Positions 1 through 8,097 are shown, numbered from the stretch's first letter. The stretch: 37,318 bases of DNA from an uncultured Clostridia bacterium (GCA_946408995.1 CAMJUL010000038.1:1-37318), one strand, 5' to 3'. Translations and numbers: made by a program. Notes: generated by a model from the letters alone, not told the origin.

Positions 1-54
1 CGCATGAGCGGTGGTGTGGGAGGACGGGGGTTAGCCACCCCCTCCTACCCGATT
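1..54 (+). mobile_element. 3' end of a group IIC intron (domain V remainder and domain VI)
   Basis: The first 15 bases match the 3' strand of domain V (gcggtggtgtgg-type sequence). They are followed by a domain VI hairpin whose arms are roughly 18-30 and 37-49 and whose end reads CTCCTACCCGATT. This closely resembles, from memory, the 3' end of the Oceanobacillus iheyensis group IIC intron (GGTGGTGTGAGAGG...CTACTCGATT). The intron boundary is placed at about 53-54. The reverse transcriptase/maturase ORF and domains I-IV lie outside the window. Confidence 0.8.
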
Positions 55-102
55 TAATGGTACCATGTCCGGTTTCCGTTTGCCGGGGAATACGGATTTG
101 TG

Positions 103-120
103 CGTCAGAGCGATCTGACG
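103..120 (+). promoter_or_regulatory. Leader stem-loop with GCGA (GNRA) tetraloop before the Nudix gene
   Basis: CGTCAGA-GCGA-TCTGACG forms a perfect 7-bp stem with a GNRA-type loop. It ends 3 bases before the purine-rich ribosome binding site of the Nudix gene. Its role is unknown. It could stabilise the mRNA or modulate ribosome access, or simply be leftover sequence of the intron insertion site. Confidence 0.35.
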
Positions 121-140
121 GAAGGGAGGGGGTGAAGCGC

Positions 141-590
141 GTGGGAAGAACGGAGAGGGTGGAGCTGACCGTCCTTTGTCTGGTACAGGACGGGGATCGG
201 ATCCTTCTGCAGAACCGGGTCAAAAAGGACTGGCAGGGATATACGCTGCCCGGCGGACACGTGGAAAAGGGAGAAAGTATTGTGGACGCGGTCCAACGGG
301 AAATGAGGGAGGAGACGGGACTGACGGTCCTGGATCCAAGGCTGGTTGGCGTCAAGCAGTTCCCCCTGGAGGAGGGACGGTACCTGGTGCTTTTGTTCAA
401 GGCGGAGCATTTTTCCGGCCGGCTGAAATCCTCCGATGAGGGGGAGATGGTGTGGGTGGAGCGCAGCCGCCTATCGGAGCTTCGGACGGTGGCGGACTTT
501 GAGGAACTGCTGCGGGTCATGAACGATCCGGATCTGACGGAATTCCAGTACCTTGTGGAGGGGACGGAATGGCGCGTCTCCCTGAAATAA
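141..590 (+). CDS. Nudix hydrolase (8-oxo-dGTP diphosphatase-like)
   Basis: A 149-residue Nudix protein. The Nudix box runs from Gly39 to Leu61 (GHVEKGESIVDAVQ then REMREETGL) and keeps every consensus residue, including the REUXEE glutamates that bind Mg2+. Family members hydrolyse nucleoside diphosphates linked to another moiety, typically oxidised dNTPs, in the cytoplasm; the substrate here is inferred only. The GTG at 141 is preferred because it gives the family-typical start GRTERVELT and sits about 10 bases after AGGGAGG. A GTG at 132 and an ATG at 57 are in frame, but 132 is too close to the ribosome binding site and 57 adds unrelated residues. The radical SAM gene follows after 55 bases on the same strand, so the two may be co-transcribed. 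It is the first gene after the intron end. Confidence 0.9.
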   Translation: MGRTERVELTVLCLVQDGDRILLQNRVKKDWQGYTLPGGHVEKGESIVDAVQREMREETGLTVLDPRLVGVKQFPLEEGRYLVLLFKAEHFSGRLKSSDEGEMVWVERSRLSELRTVADFEELLRVMNDPDLTEFQYLVEGTEWRVSLK

Positions 591-645
591 AGGAAAAGGA
601 AGGGCGCATGGCGGAGGTCTTTTGAAACGGAGGAGGGGAGAAAAA

Positions 646-1695
646 ATGCGGGATCCAAGCGGGAAGGGCTTTTCCGGGGAAGGGCCATCCATCCGGACTG
701 TTTCCGTCCTGATCCAGAGCCTTTGCGTGCCCTGCCGCAACCGCTGCAGGCACTGCCTGCTTTCCTGGGACGGACGGACAGAGGGAAGCGGGTGGGAGAG
801 GAGCGTACGCCTGGCAGAGCGGTTCCTTGGGGAGTTTCGCAAGGAGCTGCCCGGGATCGAGGCTTCCTTTGCCTTCGGATACGCTATGGAGCATCCGCAC
901 CTGGCCGATGCCCTGCGGACCCTTCGGAGGCTCGGAAGCCCCATGGCCGGGTTTCTGCAGTGCGACGGCATGGCGATGCGCGACGCGGAAGAATGCGCGC
1001 GCCTGATGGAACTGCTTTGCGGAGAAGGGATCAGACAGCTGAATTTTACTCTGTACGGCCTTGAGGAATATCACGACCAATTCGCCCAAAGGCGGGGGGA
1101 TTTCGCCCTGCTTTTGAGGATGATGAGGGCGGCAGGGGAGGCGGGGCTGCCTTTTACTACGGGCATCATGCTGACCAAAGAGAATCTTTCCGGGGCGGAC
1201 GCCCTCACGGACCTGCTTCTGGAGGCCGGGAGCGCCCGCGTCGCCCTGATCCTGCCCCACGGGGAAGGCCGGGGAGAGGCCCTGGAAGCCGTGCGGGTCA
1301 CTTGCGGGGATCTGGCGCGGCTTTCCCCCCAAACCCGCGCGCTGCTGAATGAACGGCTCTACCGCCCGGAAAGCGCGTGGATCGGGGAACCGGGGCCGGA
1401 AACGGAGTGGAAAAGGCAGATCCTGATCTCCCTCCGGCAGGAGAACATCGAGGAGTACGAGGGTCGGAGCGCGCTGAACGTCCTGAGGGAGATCGAGGCG
1501 CTGGACGAAAACTATTACGCCGCGTTCCCTTCCTTTGCGGAGCTTGCGGGCATGTACGGCGATCCGAAGGGGGAGAGGCTGTACCGCCTCCGGGACCTGT
1601 ACGCGCATTACCGGCGCCTGTACGCGCGGGAGCAGGGCCTGAAGATCTACGATGTTACGGACGAGCGCCTGTCCGGGAGCAGACGGTTCGGATAA
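646..1695 (+). CDS. Radical SAM domain protein of unassigned function
   Basis: A 349-residue protein with the radical SAM cluster motif CX3CX2C at Cys30, Cys34 and Cys37 (CRNRCRHC), with a further Cys at 27. Such enzymes bind a [4Fe-4S] cluster and S-adenosylmethionine to generate a 5'-deoxyadenosyl radical. The following residues fit a partial TIM barrel, including a stretch on receiving and filtering a substrate (LNFTLYGLEEYHDQF, around residue 130). There is no SPASM-type Cys-rich C-terminus and no recognisable partner peptide nearby, so the substrate cannot be named. The ATG at 646 is chosen over a TTG at 622 because AGGAGGGG lies 8 bases upstream of it. The gene follows the Nudix gene by 55 bases and precedes the LURP-one gene by 78 bases, which suggests a transcription unit. 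Confidence 0.75.
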   Translation: MRDPSGKGFSGEGPSIRTVSVLIQSLCVPCRNRCRHCLLSWDGRTEGSGWERSVRLAERFLGEFRKELPGIEASFAFGYAMEHPHLADALRTLRRLGSPMAGFLQCDGMAMRDAEECARLMELLCGEGIRQLNFTLYGLEEYHDQFAQRRGDFALLLRMMRAAGEAGLPFTTGIMLTKENLSGADALTDLLLEAGSARVALILPHGEGRGEALEAVRVTCGDLARLSPQTRALLNERLYRPESAWIGEPGPETEWKRQILISLRQENIEEYEGRSALNVLREIEALDENYYAAFPSFAELAGMYGDPKGERLYRLRDLYAHYRRLYAREQGLKIYDVTDERLSGSRRFG

Positions 1696-1773
1696 AACCG
1701 GTCCCTTTGAGGGCACTGTGGCGGGGAGGGCAGCTTCCCGAACCGGCGGACAGAGAAGGAAGGAGACAGAAGC

Positions 1774-2379
1774 ATGGGCGTTTTTTCAAAGTATCACAGG
1801 TACAGGGACGCGGGGCAGCAGGCAAACGTCAACAATGTGGAGCGCTTTGGGGCGCCGGTCCGGTCGCTGTTCACCACCTCCAAGGTGTTCACGCTCCACA
1901 GGAAGACCGATATCACCGATGAAGGGGAACGAGTGGTGTACCAGTCCTATACCAAATTTCCCTCCCTGCATGACAAAACGGACATTACCGATGCGCAGGG
2001 CCGCCAGGTGGCCCACATCGAGCGGAAATTCTGGACGCTGCATGAGCGGCATCATGTGACCATGGCGGACGGGACCCGGTTTGAACTGTCCAACGAGCTT
2101 TGGCACCTGGTCCGGGACATCACCAATATTGAGGGACTGGGCTGGCAGCTGCGGGGCAATATCGCGGGGCTCAATTTTGAACTGTATGATGGCGCAGGCC
2201 GTATCATCGCGGTCATCGGACAGAAATTGTTTTCCCTGCACGACAAATACTGCATTGATCTTTACATGCCCGAATACGAGGGCATCTGCGTGTCGATCCT
2301 GGTTGCGCTGCAGCACATGATGCTGGACCGGGCCAACAGCAGTTCCGCTTCCTCTGCGTCCTCCTCCGGGGGAAACTGA
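1774..2379 (+). CDS. LURP-one-related (YxjI-like) protein
   Basis: A 201-residue protein of the LURP-one-related/YxjI family, which adopts a tubby-like beta-barrel around a hydrophobic helix. The barrel strands show as repeats: FTLHRKTDITD, PSLHDKTDITD, WTLHERHHVT and FSLHDKYCID between residues 35 and 170. The last 12 residues or so are a Ser/Ala/Gly-rich tail (SSSASSASSSGGN) that looks disordered. Molecular function is not established for the bacterial members; membrane phosphoinositide-like lipid binding has been suggested only by analogy with tubby. A ribosome binding site (AAGGAGAC) precedes the ATG by about 8 bases. The gene follows the radical SAM gene on the same strand. No strong terminator is visible downstream. 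Confidence 0.85.
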   Translation: MGVFSKYHRYRDAGQQANVNNVERFGAPVRSLFTTSKVFTLHRKTDITDEGERVVYQSYTKFPSLHDKTDITDAQGRQVAHIERKFWTLHERHHVTMADGTRFELSNELWHLVRDITNIEGLGWQLRGNIAGLNFELYDGAGRIIAVIGQKLFSLHDKYCIDLYMPEYEGICVSILVALQHMMLDRANSSSASSASSSGGN

Positions 2380-2527
2380 GCGCGCTTTGGCGCAGGAAGG
2401 GGCGGACTACCGGGCCCATCCTCCGTCTGCGCCGCGCAGGGAAAGGAAACGGACCCGTCCGTGCGGGAATCCCAAGGGTTTGCAGGGCAGACTGAAAAGG
2501 AGCGGGAAAAGCGGTCTTTCTTCCGTG

Positions 2528-3517
2528 TCATTTCGGCGCTTTGGAAGCTTTATTGCGCCATTCTTCATACCGTTTCTTAGTCAGAAGACAGGAATCAATG
2601 CTTTTGACGGCGCCGTCCCAGGGCCGTGTCAGCGCAAAGGTCCTGTCATATTGGAAGCCAAAGAACGCTGCCAGCTTCTTTGATTTTTCATTGTCCCGGA
2701 AGTAACCGTACCGGACGTCCTCGGCGTCAAGCTCCCCAAAGACGAAATCCAGCAGAAGGGTCACGATTTCCTTTCCATATCCTTGTCCCTGGTATTGCAT
2801 TCCAATACAGATTCCCGTTTCCTCAAAATGACCTTTCCCGTTTTCTTTGACGGCGCAAAGGCCGATGGCTTCGTCCGTTTCTTTCAATGCGACGAACCAG
2901 GCAAGGTGATCCTGCTGATACGTCCTGCTTCTGCGGCACCTCTCCCTGGCGCCTTCTTCGGTCAGCGTTGGCTGGAACAGCATCCATTTGTAAACCGCTT
3001 CCTCCCCCCATACGTTCCTCAGCATGGAATTCCAGTCCCTTTCCTCCGCAAGTCTCAACCGGATCCGGGTCCCTTCCAGCGTCAGGGGGGTCAGACTGAA
3101 CCGCCAGATCATCACATGGCGTTTTCCTTCCGCGTACATCTCGTTGTCTTCCGGGATGGACACGGTTTCCAGATACTGTCCTCCTGCCAGCTCACAGGTC
3201 CTGGAAGATGCGCGGTTAGCCGGGTCGCAGGTGATAATCACATAGGCCATCCGGTGCTTTTGGGCCTGCCGGAACAAAAGCGCGCAAGCCTGCGCGGCAT
3301 AATGGCGGCCACGATAGCTTTCGTCAATGCCATATCCGATGTTGCCGCCAAAGTACGTTTTTTCGTTATGCCCGATGCGCAGATCGCAATACCCGATCTT
3401 CGTTCCATCCGGCAGACAGATATTAAAATAATAAGCGGGCAGCCAGCGCTTTTCCGGCCGCGCGTCACAGGTATGATCCAGCTGCAGAAAAAGCTCGTCG
3501 CTTTTCAAATCATCCAC
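2528..3517 (-). CDS. Tandem GNAT-family N-acetyltransferase
   Basis: A 329-residue protein made of two GNAT folds. The first (about 1-145) has the acetyl-CoA-binding segment YRGRHYAAQACALL. The second (about 146-312) has QGQGYGKEIVTLLL, the typical Q/RxxGxG/A signature, and a RimJ/RimL-like start (LEGTRIRLR). Each would transfer an acetyl group from acetyl-CoA to an amine; substrates are unknown. The GTG at 3517 is the only usual start codon but has no ribosome binding site. Fifteen bases further upstream, in frame, GGAGGGAACG precedes an ATA codon (3532-3530) that matches where homologues start, so the natural start may be AUA or a mutated ATG. The gene is flanked by plus-strand genes on both sides and is transcribed alone. 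Confidence 0.85.
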   Translation of the reverse strand: MDDLKSDELFLQLDHTCDARPEKRWLPAYYFNICLPDGTKIGYCDLRIGHNEKTYFGGNIGYGIDESYRGRHYAAQACALLFRQAQKHRMAYVIITCDPANRASSRTCELAGGQYLETVSIPEDNEMYAEGKRHVMIWRFSLTPLTLEGTRIRLRLAEERDWNSMLRNVWGEEAVYKWMLFQPTLTEEGARERCRRSRTYQQDHLAWFVALKETDEAIGLCAVKENGKGHFEETGICIGMQYQGQGYGKEIVTLLLDFVFGELDAEDVRYGYFRDNEKSKKLAAFFGFQYDRTFALTRPWDGAVKSIDSCLLTKKRYEEWRNKASKAPK

Positions 3518-3866
3518 AGGATAAAACGTTATCGTTCCCTCCGTTTGTTCTTCCGCGTATTTCGCGGTGTCTTGTCTTCATTACGTATGCAATGCCGTGG
3601 TTCCCGCTTTTTTTTCTTCCCATCGTTCGCTGTATGAATGGACAGGGCTCCTCCTGCGTGGGAGGGGGGGTTACAGGCCGCAGGCCGCGGGAAAAATCAG
3701 GATGATCCATTTTAACACAGACTCCCGCGTCAGACCAGCACGGCAGGCCTTCCAGGAAAAAGAAGCCGCTATTGCAGGGGGGCTGAACATTGTCGCCCTG
3801 CAGGCGACCCGTTTCTTTATCAGACAGGGTATCCTGAACTCATCAGGATCAAGGAGGTGGACTGAA
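3518..3866. other. Divergent intergenic region, no gene seen
   Basis: This 349-base stretch lies between the divergent tandem GNAT and ADP-ribosylglycohydrolase genes. I find no convincing -35/-10 pair on either strand. It contains the probable AUA start and ribosome binding site of the GNAT gene (3530-3543), a pyrimidine-rich tract near 3608-3620, and the inverted repeat at 3831-3849 described separately. Confidence 0.5.
3831..3849 (+). promoter_or_regulatory. Inverted repeat ATCCTGA-N5-TCAGGAT before an RBS
   Basis: A perfect inverted repeat with 7-base arms and a 5-base centre (ACTCA) ends 2 bases before the AAGGAGGTG ribosome binding site of the ADP-ribosylglycohydrolase gene. It could be a DNA operator or an mRNA hairpin next to the ribosome binding site. 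No regulator can be assigned. Confidence 0.4.
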
Positions 3867-4670
3867 ATGATTGGAGCCATCATGGGCGACATGATCGGCG
3901 CTCCGTATGAATTTGACAGGAGCCCAAAGACAAAGGAGTTTCCGCTTTTCGGTGCAGGCTCGATGTTTACGGATGATTCCGTGATGACCGTCGCGGTGGC
4001 TGAAGCGCTGATGGACAGCCTGGGGAAGTCCGATGAGGAGATCCGGGAGGCGGTGACAGCGTCCATGCGAAAGTGGGGCAGGCGCTACCCCGACGCCGGG
4101 TATGGCGGGATGTTCTCCCGCTGGCTCTGCGCCAGGCGTCCCGAGCCCTACGGCAGCTTTGGGAACGGCTCCGCCATGCGGGTTTCCGCCGCGGGCTGGC
4201 TGTTTGGCACGCTGGAAGAAACCAGGCACGCTGCGAGGCTGACCGCCGAGGTGACCCACAACCATCCGGAGGGGATCAAGGGTGCCGAAGCCACGGCAAG
4301 CGCGATCTTCCTGGCCAGGACGGGCAGCAGCAAGGAGGAGATCAGGGCGTATCTGCGCAAAGCGTTTGATTATGCTCTGTTGCGCACCTGCGATGAGATC
4401 CGGCCGGAATACCGTCATGTGGAAACCTGTCAGGAGACGGTGCCGGAGGCGGTCACAGCTTTCCTGGAAGGGGTGGATTTTGAGGATGTGATCCGCACGG
4501 CGGTTTCCCTGGGGGGAGACTGCGACACCCTGACCTGCATCGCGGGCGGCATGGCGGAAGCCTTCTATGGCGTGCCAGCCCGCCTTGTGAGCATCTGCCG
4601 CGGGAGGCTTCCTGAAGAGATGCTTACGGTGCTCGACCGGTTCCAGGAAAAAACGGGAGGGCATGCGTGA
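3867..4670 (+). CDS. ADP-ribosylglycohydrolase family protein
   Basis: A 267-residue all-alpha protein of the ADP-ribosylglycohydrolase/DraG family. It begins with the canonical MIGAIMGDMIGAPYEF and has the metal-binding TDD at residues 35-37. The C-terminal second metal site is GGDCDT at 216-221, followed by AGGMAEAFYG. Family enzymes remove ADP-ribose from proteins, nucleic acids or small molecules with two Mg2+ ions. In C-terminal family consensus GGDADT, Ala is replaced by Cys, a mild change. The ATG at 3867 has an excellent ribosome binding site (AAGGAGGTG). Longer upstream reading is possible but lacks this signal and homology. No ADP-ribosyltransferase or macrodomain partner is visible in the window, so the target is unknown. 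Confidence 0.92.
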   Translation: MIGAIMGDMIGAPYEFDRSPKTKEFPLFGAGSMFTDDSVMTVAVAEALMDSLGKSDEEIREAVTASMRKWGRRYPDAGYGGMFSRWLCARRPEPYGSFGNGSAMRVSAAGWLFGTLEETRHAARLTAEVTHNHPEGIKGAEATASAIFLARTGSSKEEIRAYLRKAFDYALLRTCDEIRPEYRHVETCQETVPEAVTAFLEGVDFEDVIRTAVSLGGDCDTLTCIAGGMAEAFYGVPARLVSICRGRLPEEMLTVLDRFQEKTGGHA

Positions 4671-4806
4671 CACGGCGGTGCAGGAAAAGCGCCGGGAGGC
4701 AGTCGGCGCCGGGGACGAACAGAAGCGGGGATCTTTGGGACCGATCCGTCCGGCGGGCTTTTTGTTTCGGGGACGCAGGGAACCCCGGTATCCTGAAAAA
4801 TCCTGC

Positions 4807-4835
4807 TTGCGCGCCTTGGAATACCGTTGTATCAT
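4807..4835 (+). promoter_or_regulatory. Promoter TTGCGC-17-TATCAT
   Basis: A -35 hexamer at 4807-4812 and a -10 hexamer at 4830-4835 are separated by 17 bases. They lie 45 bases upstream of the PNPOx-like gene start, in the spacing expected for a housekeeping sigma factor. Confidence 0.5.
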
Positions 4836-4879
4836 GAAACCGTTCAAGAAAATGACAAAAACAGGGGAGGATGAATCCG

Positions 4880-5281
4880 ATGACAAACGCCGAAAAAGTC
4901 CATGAATTCCTGAACCGGGCACAGACCTTCTATTTCCTGACGACGGACGGGGATCAGCCCAAGGGACGGCCCTTTGGCTTCCAGATGCTGGTGGACGGCA
5001 CCCTGTATTTCGGCTGCGGGACCTTCAAGAACGTGTTCAGGCAGCTGACGGCAAATCCAAAGGTGGAGATCCTGGCCGTGAACGGCGGGGAATTCCTGCG
5101 CTATGACGGACAGGCCAAAGTCGTCCGGGATCAGGCGCTGCTGGAGAAGGTACGCGAAGCCATTCCGCAGATCATGTCCCTTTACGACAGGAACGGCTGG
5201 GAAATGGGCCTGTTCTGTCTGGAAAACGGACATGCCGAGATCCGGGGCATGATGGACCTGAAGGAAGAATTTGACGTGTGA
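4880..5281 (+). CDS. Pyridoxamine 5'-phosphate oxidase-like flavin-binding protein
   Basis: A 133-residue single-domain protein of the PNPOx-like split-barrel fold. Characteristic segments are FYFLTTDGDQPKGRPFGF near the N-terminus (the strand and Arg/Pro turn that contact FMN phosphate) and TLYFGCGTFKNVFRQL. Small members of this family bind FMN or F420 and reduce small molecules; a role in vitamin B6 synthesis is unlikely at this length. The ATG at 4880 is preferred over one at 4871, because GGGGAGG ends immediately before 4871 and is 9 bases from 4880. A promoter lies upstream and a hairpin terminator follows at 5347. It is monocistronic. Confidence 0.85.
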   Translation: MTNAEKVHEFLNRAQTFYFLTTDGDQPKGRPFGFQMLVDGTLYFGCGTFKNVFRQLTANPKVEILAVNGGEFLRYDGQAKVVRDQALLEKVREAIPQIMSLYDRNGWEMGLFCLENGHAEIRGMMDLKEEFDV

Positions 5282-5346
5282 TGGGAACGAACGGTCCTTG
5301 AGGAGCGTTCCGGCCGATGCCCGTTTGCCCCCGCGCGGTCCGTCAG

Positions 5347-5388
5347 AAGGCCCGCAAGCCCGGTTTTTCGAACCGGCTTGCGGGCCTT
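5347..5388. terminator. Bidirectional terminator-like hairpin between convergent genes
   Basis: AAGGCCCGCAAGCC(C)GGTT at 5347-5365 pairs with AACCGGCTTGCGGGCCTT at 5371-5388, an 18-bp stem with one bulged C. It sits between the ends of two convergent genes. The T-tract is weak on both strands. Confidence 0.7.
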
Positions 5389-5396
5389 AGGCGTCT

Positions 5397-7886
5397 TTAT
5401 TCCGTCTGGGAGGCCAGATACGCCCGGACGCTTCTCAGGAAGGCCCCGGTCTCCCGTTCGCTGAATTCATAGGGGTCGGGCCATTCGGCCTGGGCGATGC
5501 CGTCCTCCCAGTCGTAGATGGTGTCTTCCAGCTTGCGGAGGCTGGTAAATTCGGCCACGGTGCGGTGGTCCGACGCGTTGAGGACGGTCAGGGTCAGTTG
5601 GCAGTTGTACCCCTTTACCTCCCCTTGTTCTCCATAATACCCCCGGAAGGGATAGGAAACGTCCAGGACCCAGAAGGAGGAGGCCAACTGGGGATTGCCG
5701 GTCAGTGGCGCGATGTGGAAAAGGTGAAGGACCTCTTCCAATTGGCTCAGAAAATCAAAGTGCCGGGAGTCCTCCTCGTTCTTCCAGGAATGGAGGAAGC
5801 TTGAACGGGCACTGTCGCGGATGACGGGGCAGACGAGACCGGGGAGAGCGTGTGCGGGGCGGAACCGGGAGAAGGGGATGCCGTAGAAGGTTTCAAAATC
5901 CGATTCGGCCCAGAAAAAGGGTTCCGTACAATACGCGGCGTCGGAGTCTGTCAGGACGGCCTTCAGCGCATCGGGCACATAAGGCGTGTCATAGATGGAA
6001 ACGCCAAGGCCCTCCGCCAGCTCGACCCCCTCGAGGGGATCCATCCAAAGGGTGCGGGATTCCCGGTCCGGGAAGTCCAGCAGGCGCCGGGTCTCCTCCG
6101 TGTCCTCGGAGGCGCTGTTGCCAAGGACCGCTTTCAGGAAGACCCCTTCGCCTTGTTCTTCTGCCAGGGCAAACAGCTCCTCCTTCAGGGCCTCGGGGGC
6201 AAGGCCGTCCTCCAGGGCGGCTTCGCCGGCGTAAAGGAGGCTGTACAGGCTGTGATCGTGTTCCTCCTCCAGATAGTTGGATACGCGGACCCGGTAAAGG
6301 CGGTCCTCCCGGACGCTCCCGTCGGCGTTCAAAGCAAGATAGCCATATTGACGCTCCCTGCACCAGCCTTCGGCGAAGCTGCCGGTCCGAACGGTGAAGG
6401 CGATCTTTGGACTGTTTTCGGACCGGAACGCCCCCTCCCCGATGACGGACAGGCTTTCCGGCAGGGTGACGGCATTTAATCTGACGCAGTCATAAAAGGC
6501 ATCGTCCCCGATGTATTGAAGGCCTTCTGGCAGCACGATTTCCCGCAGGTTCGGGCAGTATTCAAAGGCGCTGTACTGAATGGATTTCAGGGTGGAAGGG
6601 AACTGTACGCGTTCCAGGCGCTCCAGGCCGCCGAAGGCCTGGGGCAATACTGTGACGATGCCTTCCGGTAGCAGGATCGTGCGGGTCTCCTCGTCCCCTC
6701 CGCCCCGCACCGCGGTGATCTTGAGTCCCAGGGCCGTGGAGGGGAAGGCGAGGGTTTCGCCGGCGGATTCACCTGTGTGGACGGCGCACAGGGTGCCATC
6801 CTCCCGCAGCGTCAGCCAGTACTGCCGGTCTTCCCCGATGAAGGGGGAGCCGGACGCGTCCTCCGGGAAGCTGCCATCCTCCACCCTCGCAAGGGAGAAG
6901 GTTCCTCGCCAGTTCATCAGCAGCCGCTGCCCGATGAGCCGGATGGGGATCTCCTCCTCATACACGTCTCCGTCCGTTTCATGGAGAAGGACGAGGGTGT
7001 CCTCCCGGACGCGGAAGGGCAGGGACAGCCGCTCCGTATCATAGCCAGAGCAGAAAAGCGCATCCAGATGGCCTGTTTTCGGGTCAAAGCGAATCATTTG
7101 AATGTCCGAAGGATTGTCTGTCTCCTGGGCGTAGACCGGCAGAAAACCGATCCAGACGCCGCGCAGAGCTTCGGGATCCACATGGGGCCGGATAGCCTCG
7201 GGGGTGGCCGCGTTTTGCTCTGCGCGGAAAACCGGGGCGGTTACGTCCACCCGGCAGGCGGGGCGGATGCCGCCGGAAAGATGGTCCACGTCCGGGCAGC
7301 TTTGGGCGCCCTTGGCATTCACGGCGACAGCACGCGATTGGTAATTCCCGGGGGAGCGCAGCCACCACCAGCCGGGACGGGCGGCCCCCTGGGCGGCGGC
7401 GTAGTCGGTGGGGTCGCAGGAGCGGACGGCTTCATCGGCAAAATAACGTTCGAAGGCTTCCTTCCAGCTTAAAAGAAAAATCCGGTCCCGGGTGTCCGGG
7501 CCGCCGTGGGTGCGGGTATATTCCGGGTCTCCCTGCCCGTCGCTGTTGTCCACGTCCGTCCAGCAAAGGGCAGCTTCCTCTGCCGGGGTGAAGGCCCGGT
7601 GAAGGAAGGCATTGTTCAGATAGGCGCGGATGCCGCTCTCCTCCCAGGTGACGGTATCCCGCTCCGGATGATAGGTGTGCGTATCCAGAATGTGTTCGCT
7701 CAACAGCAGCGCCTCGGTCCCCCGGACTTCCAGGACGCGCCATTCAATGGGTCCGGCCCCGTCCGCTGTGGAATAATGCCCGAAGCGGACCGTGTCTCCC
7801 GGTCGGATCCCACCCGTTTCGGCAGGACCGGGCAGAGGAAAAAGGAGCGCGAAAAGAAGAAGCAGCGCGGGAATACGGCGTTTCAT
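5397..7886 (-). CDS. Secreted DUF6273 and BspA-type leucine-rich-repeat protein
   Basis: An 829-residue exported protein. Residues 1-22 are a signal peptide (MKRRIPALLLLFALLFPLPGPA). Residues about 25-215 form a DUF6273 domain, recognised by the VRFGHY start and the late WWWLRSPG motif. The middle (about 220-390) is a beta-rich region without a clear family. Residues about 400-490 are three to four BspA-type repeats (LPEGLQYIGDDAFYDC, LPESLSVIGEGAF), which usually mediate binding at the cell surface. The rest (about 500-829) is unassigned and rich in Glu and Asp. There is no LPXTG or transmembrane anchor, so it is probably released or retained non-covalently. It is a single gene whose 3' end meets the terminator at 5347. 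Confidence 0.85.
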   Translation of the reverse strand: MKRRIPALLLLFALLFPLPGPAETGGIRPGDTVRFGHYSTADGAGPIEWRVLEVRGTEALLLSEHILDTHTYHPERDTVTWEESGIRAYLNNAFLHRAFTPAEEAALCWTDVDNSDGQGDPEYTRTHGGPDTRDRIFLLSWKEAFERYFADEAVRSCDPTDYAAAQGAARPGWWWLRSPGNYQSRAVAVNAKGAQSCPDVDHLSGGIRPACRVDVTAPVFRAEQNAATPEAIRPHVDPEALRGVWIGFLPVYAQETDNPSDIQMIRFDPKTGHLDALFCSGYDTERLSLPFRVREDTLVLLHETDGDVYEEEIPIRLIGQRLLMNWRGTFSLARVEDGSFPEDASGSPFIGEDRQYWLTLREDGTLCAVHTGESAGETLAFPSTALGLKITAVRGGGDEETRTILLPEGIVTVLPQAFGGLERLERVQFPSTLKSIQYSAFEYCPNLREIVLPEGLQYIGDDAFYDCVRLNAVTLPESLSVIGEGAFRSENSPKIAFTVRTGSFAEGWCRERQYGYLALNADGSVREDRLYRVRVSNYLEEEHDHSLYSLLYAGEAALEDGLAPEALKEELFALAEEQGEGVFLKAVLGNSASEDTEETRRLLDFPDRESRTLWMDPLEGVELAEGLGVSIYDTPYVPDALKAVLTDSDAAYCTEPFFWAESDFETFYGIPFSRFRPAHALPGLVCPVIRDSARSSFLHSWKNEEDSRHFDFLSQLEEVLHLFHIAPLTGNPQLASSFWVLDVSYPFRGYYGEQGEVKGYNCQLTLTVLNASDHRTVAEFTSLRKLEDTIYDWEDGIAQAEWPDPYEFSERETGAFLRSVRAYLASQTE

Positions 7887-7961
7887 GGGGCAGGCCTCCT
7901 TTGCCGGTCATATGAAAGACGGAAGAGATGGTTCCAGTTTATCACGACAGAGGTCCGGGCA

Positions 7962-7980
7962 GGTGGGCAGGATGCCCACC
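7962..7980 (+). repeat. Perfect inverted repeat GGTGGGCA-GGA-TGCCCACC
   Basis: An 8-bp perfect stem with a 3-base loop lies between the divergent LRR and aminotransferase genes, about 50 bases before the aminotransferase promoter. It may be an operator or a small dispersed hairpin. A related GTGGGC/GCCCAC hairpin occurs at 36654. Confidence 0.35.
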
Positions 7981-8028
7981 CGGGGCAAGGAAGAGGGGGC
8001 GGAATGTCCGCCGGGCGAAGAAATCTCT

Positions 8029-8056
8029 TTGAGGAAGACGGGGACCGTGGTATACT
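8029..8056 (+). promoter_or_regulatory. Promoter TTGAGG-16-TATACT
   Basis: A -35 hexamer at 8029-8034 and a -10 hexamer at 8051-8056 are separated by 16 bases. They lie 41 bases upstream of the aminotransferase start. Confidence 0.55.
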
Positions 8057-8097
8057 TTCGGGGACCAGGAAACGAAGCCGCGCTGTGGAGGAAGAAA

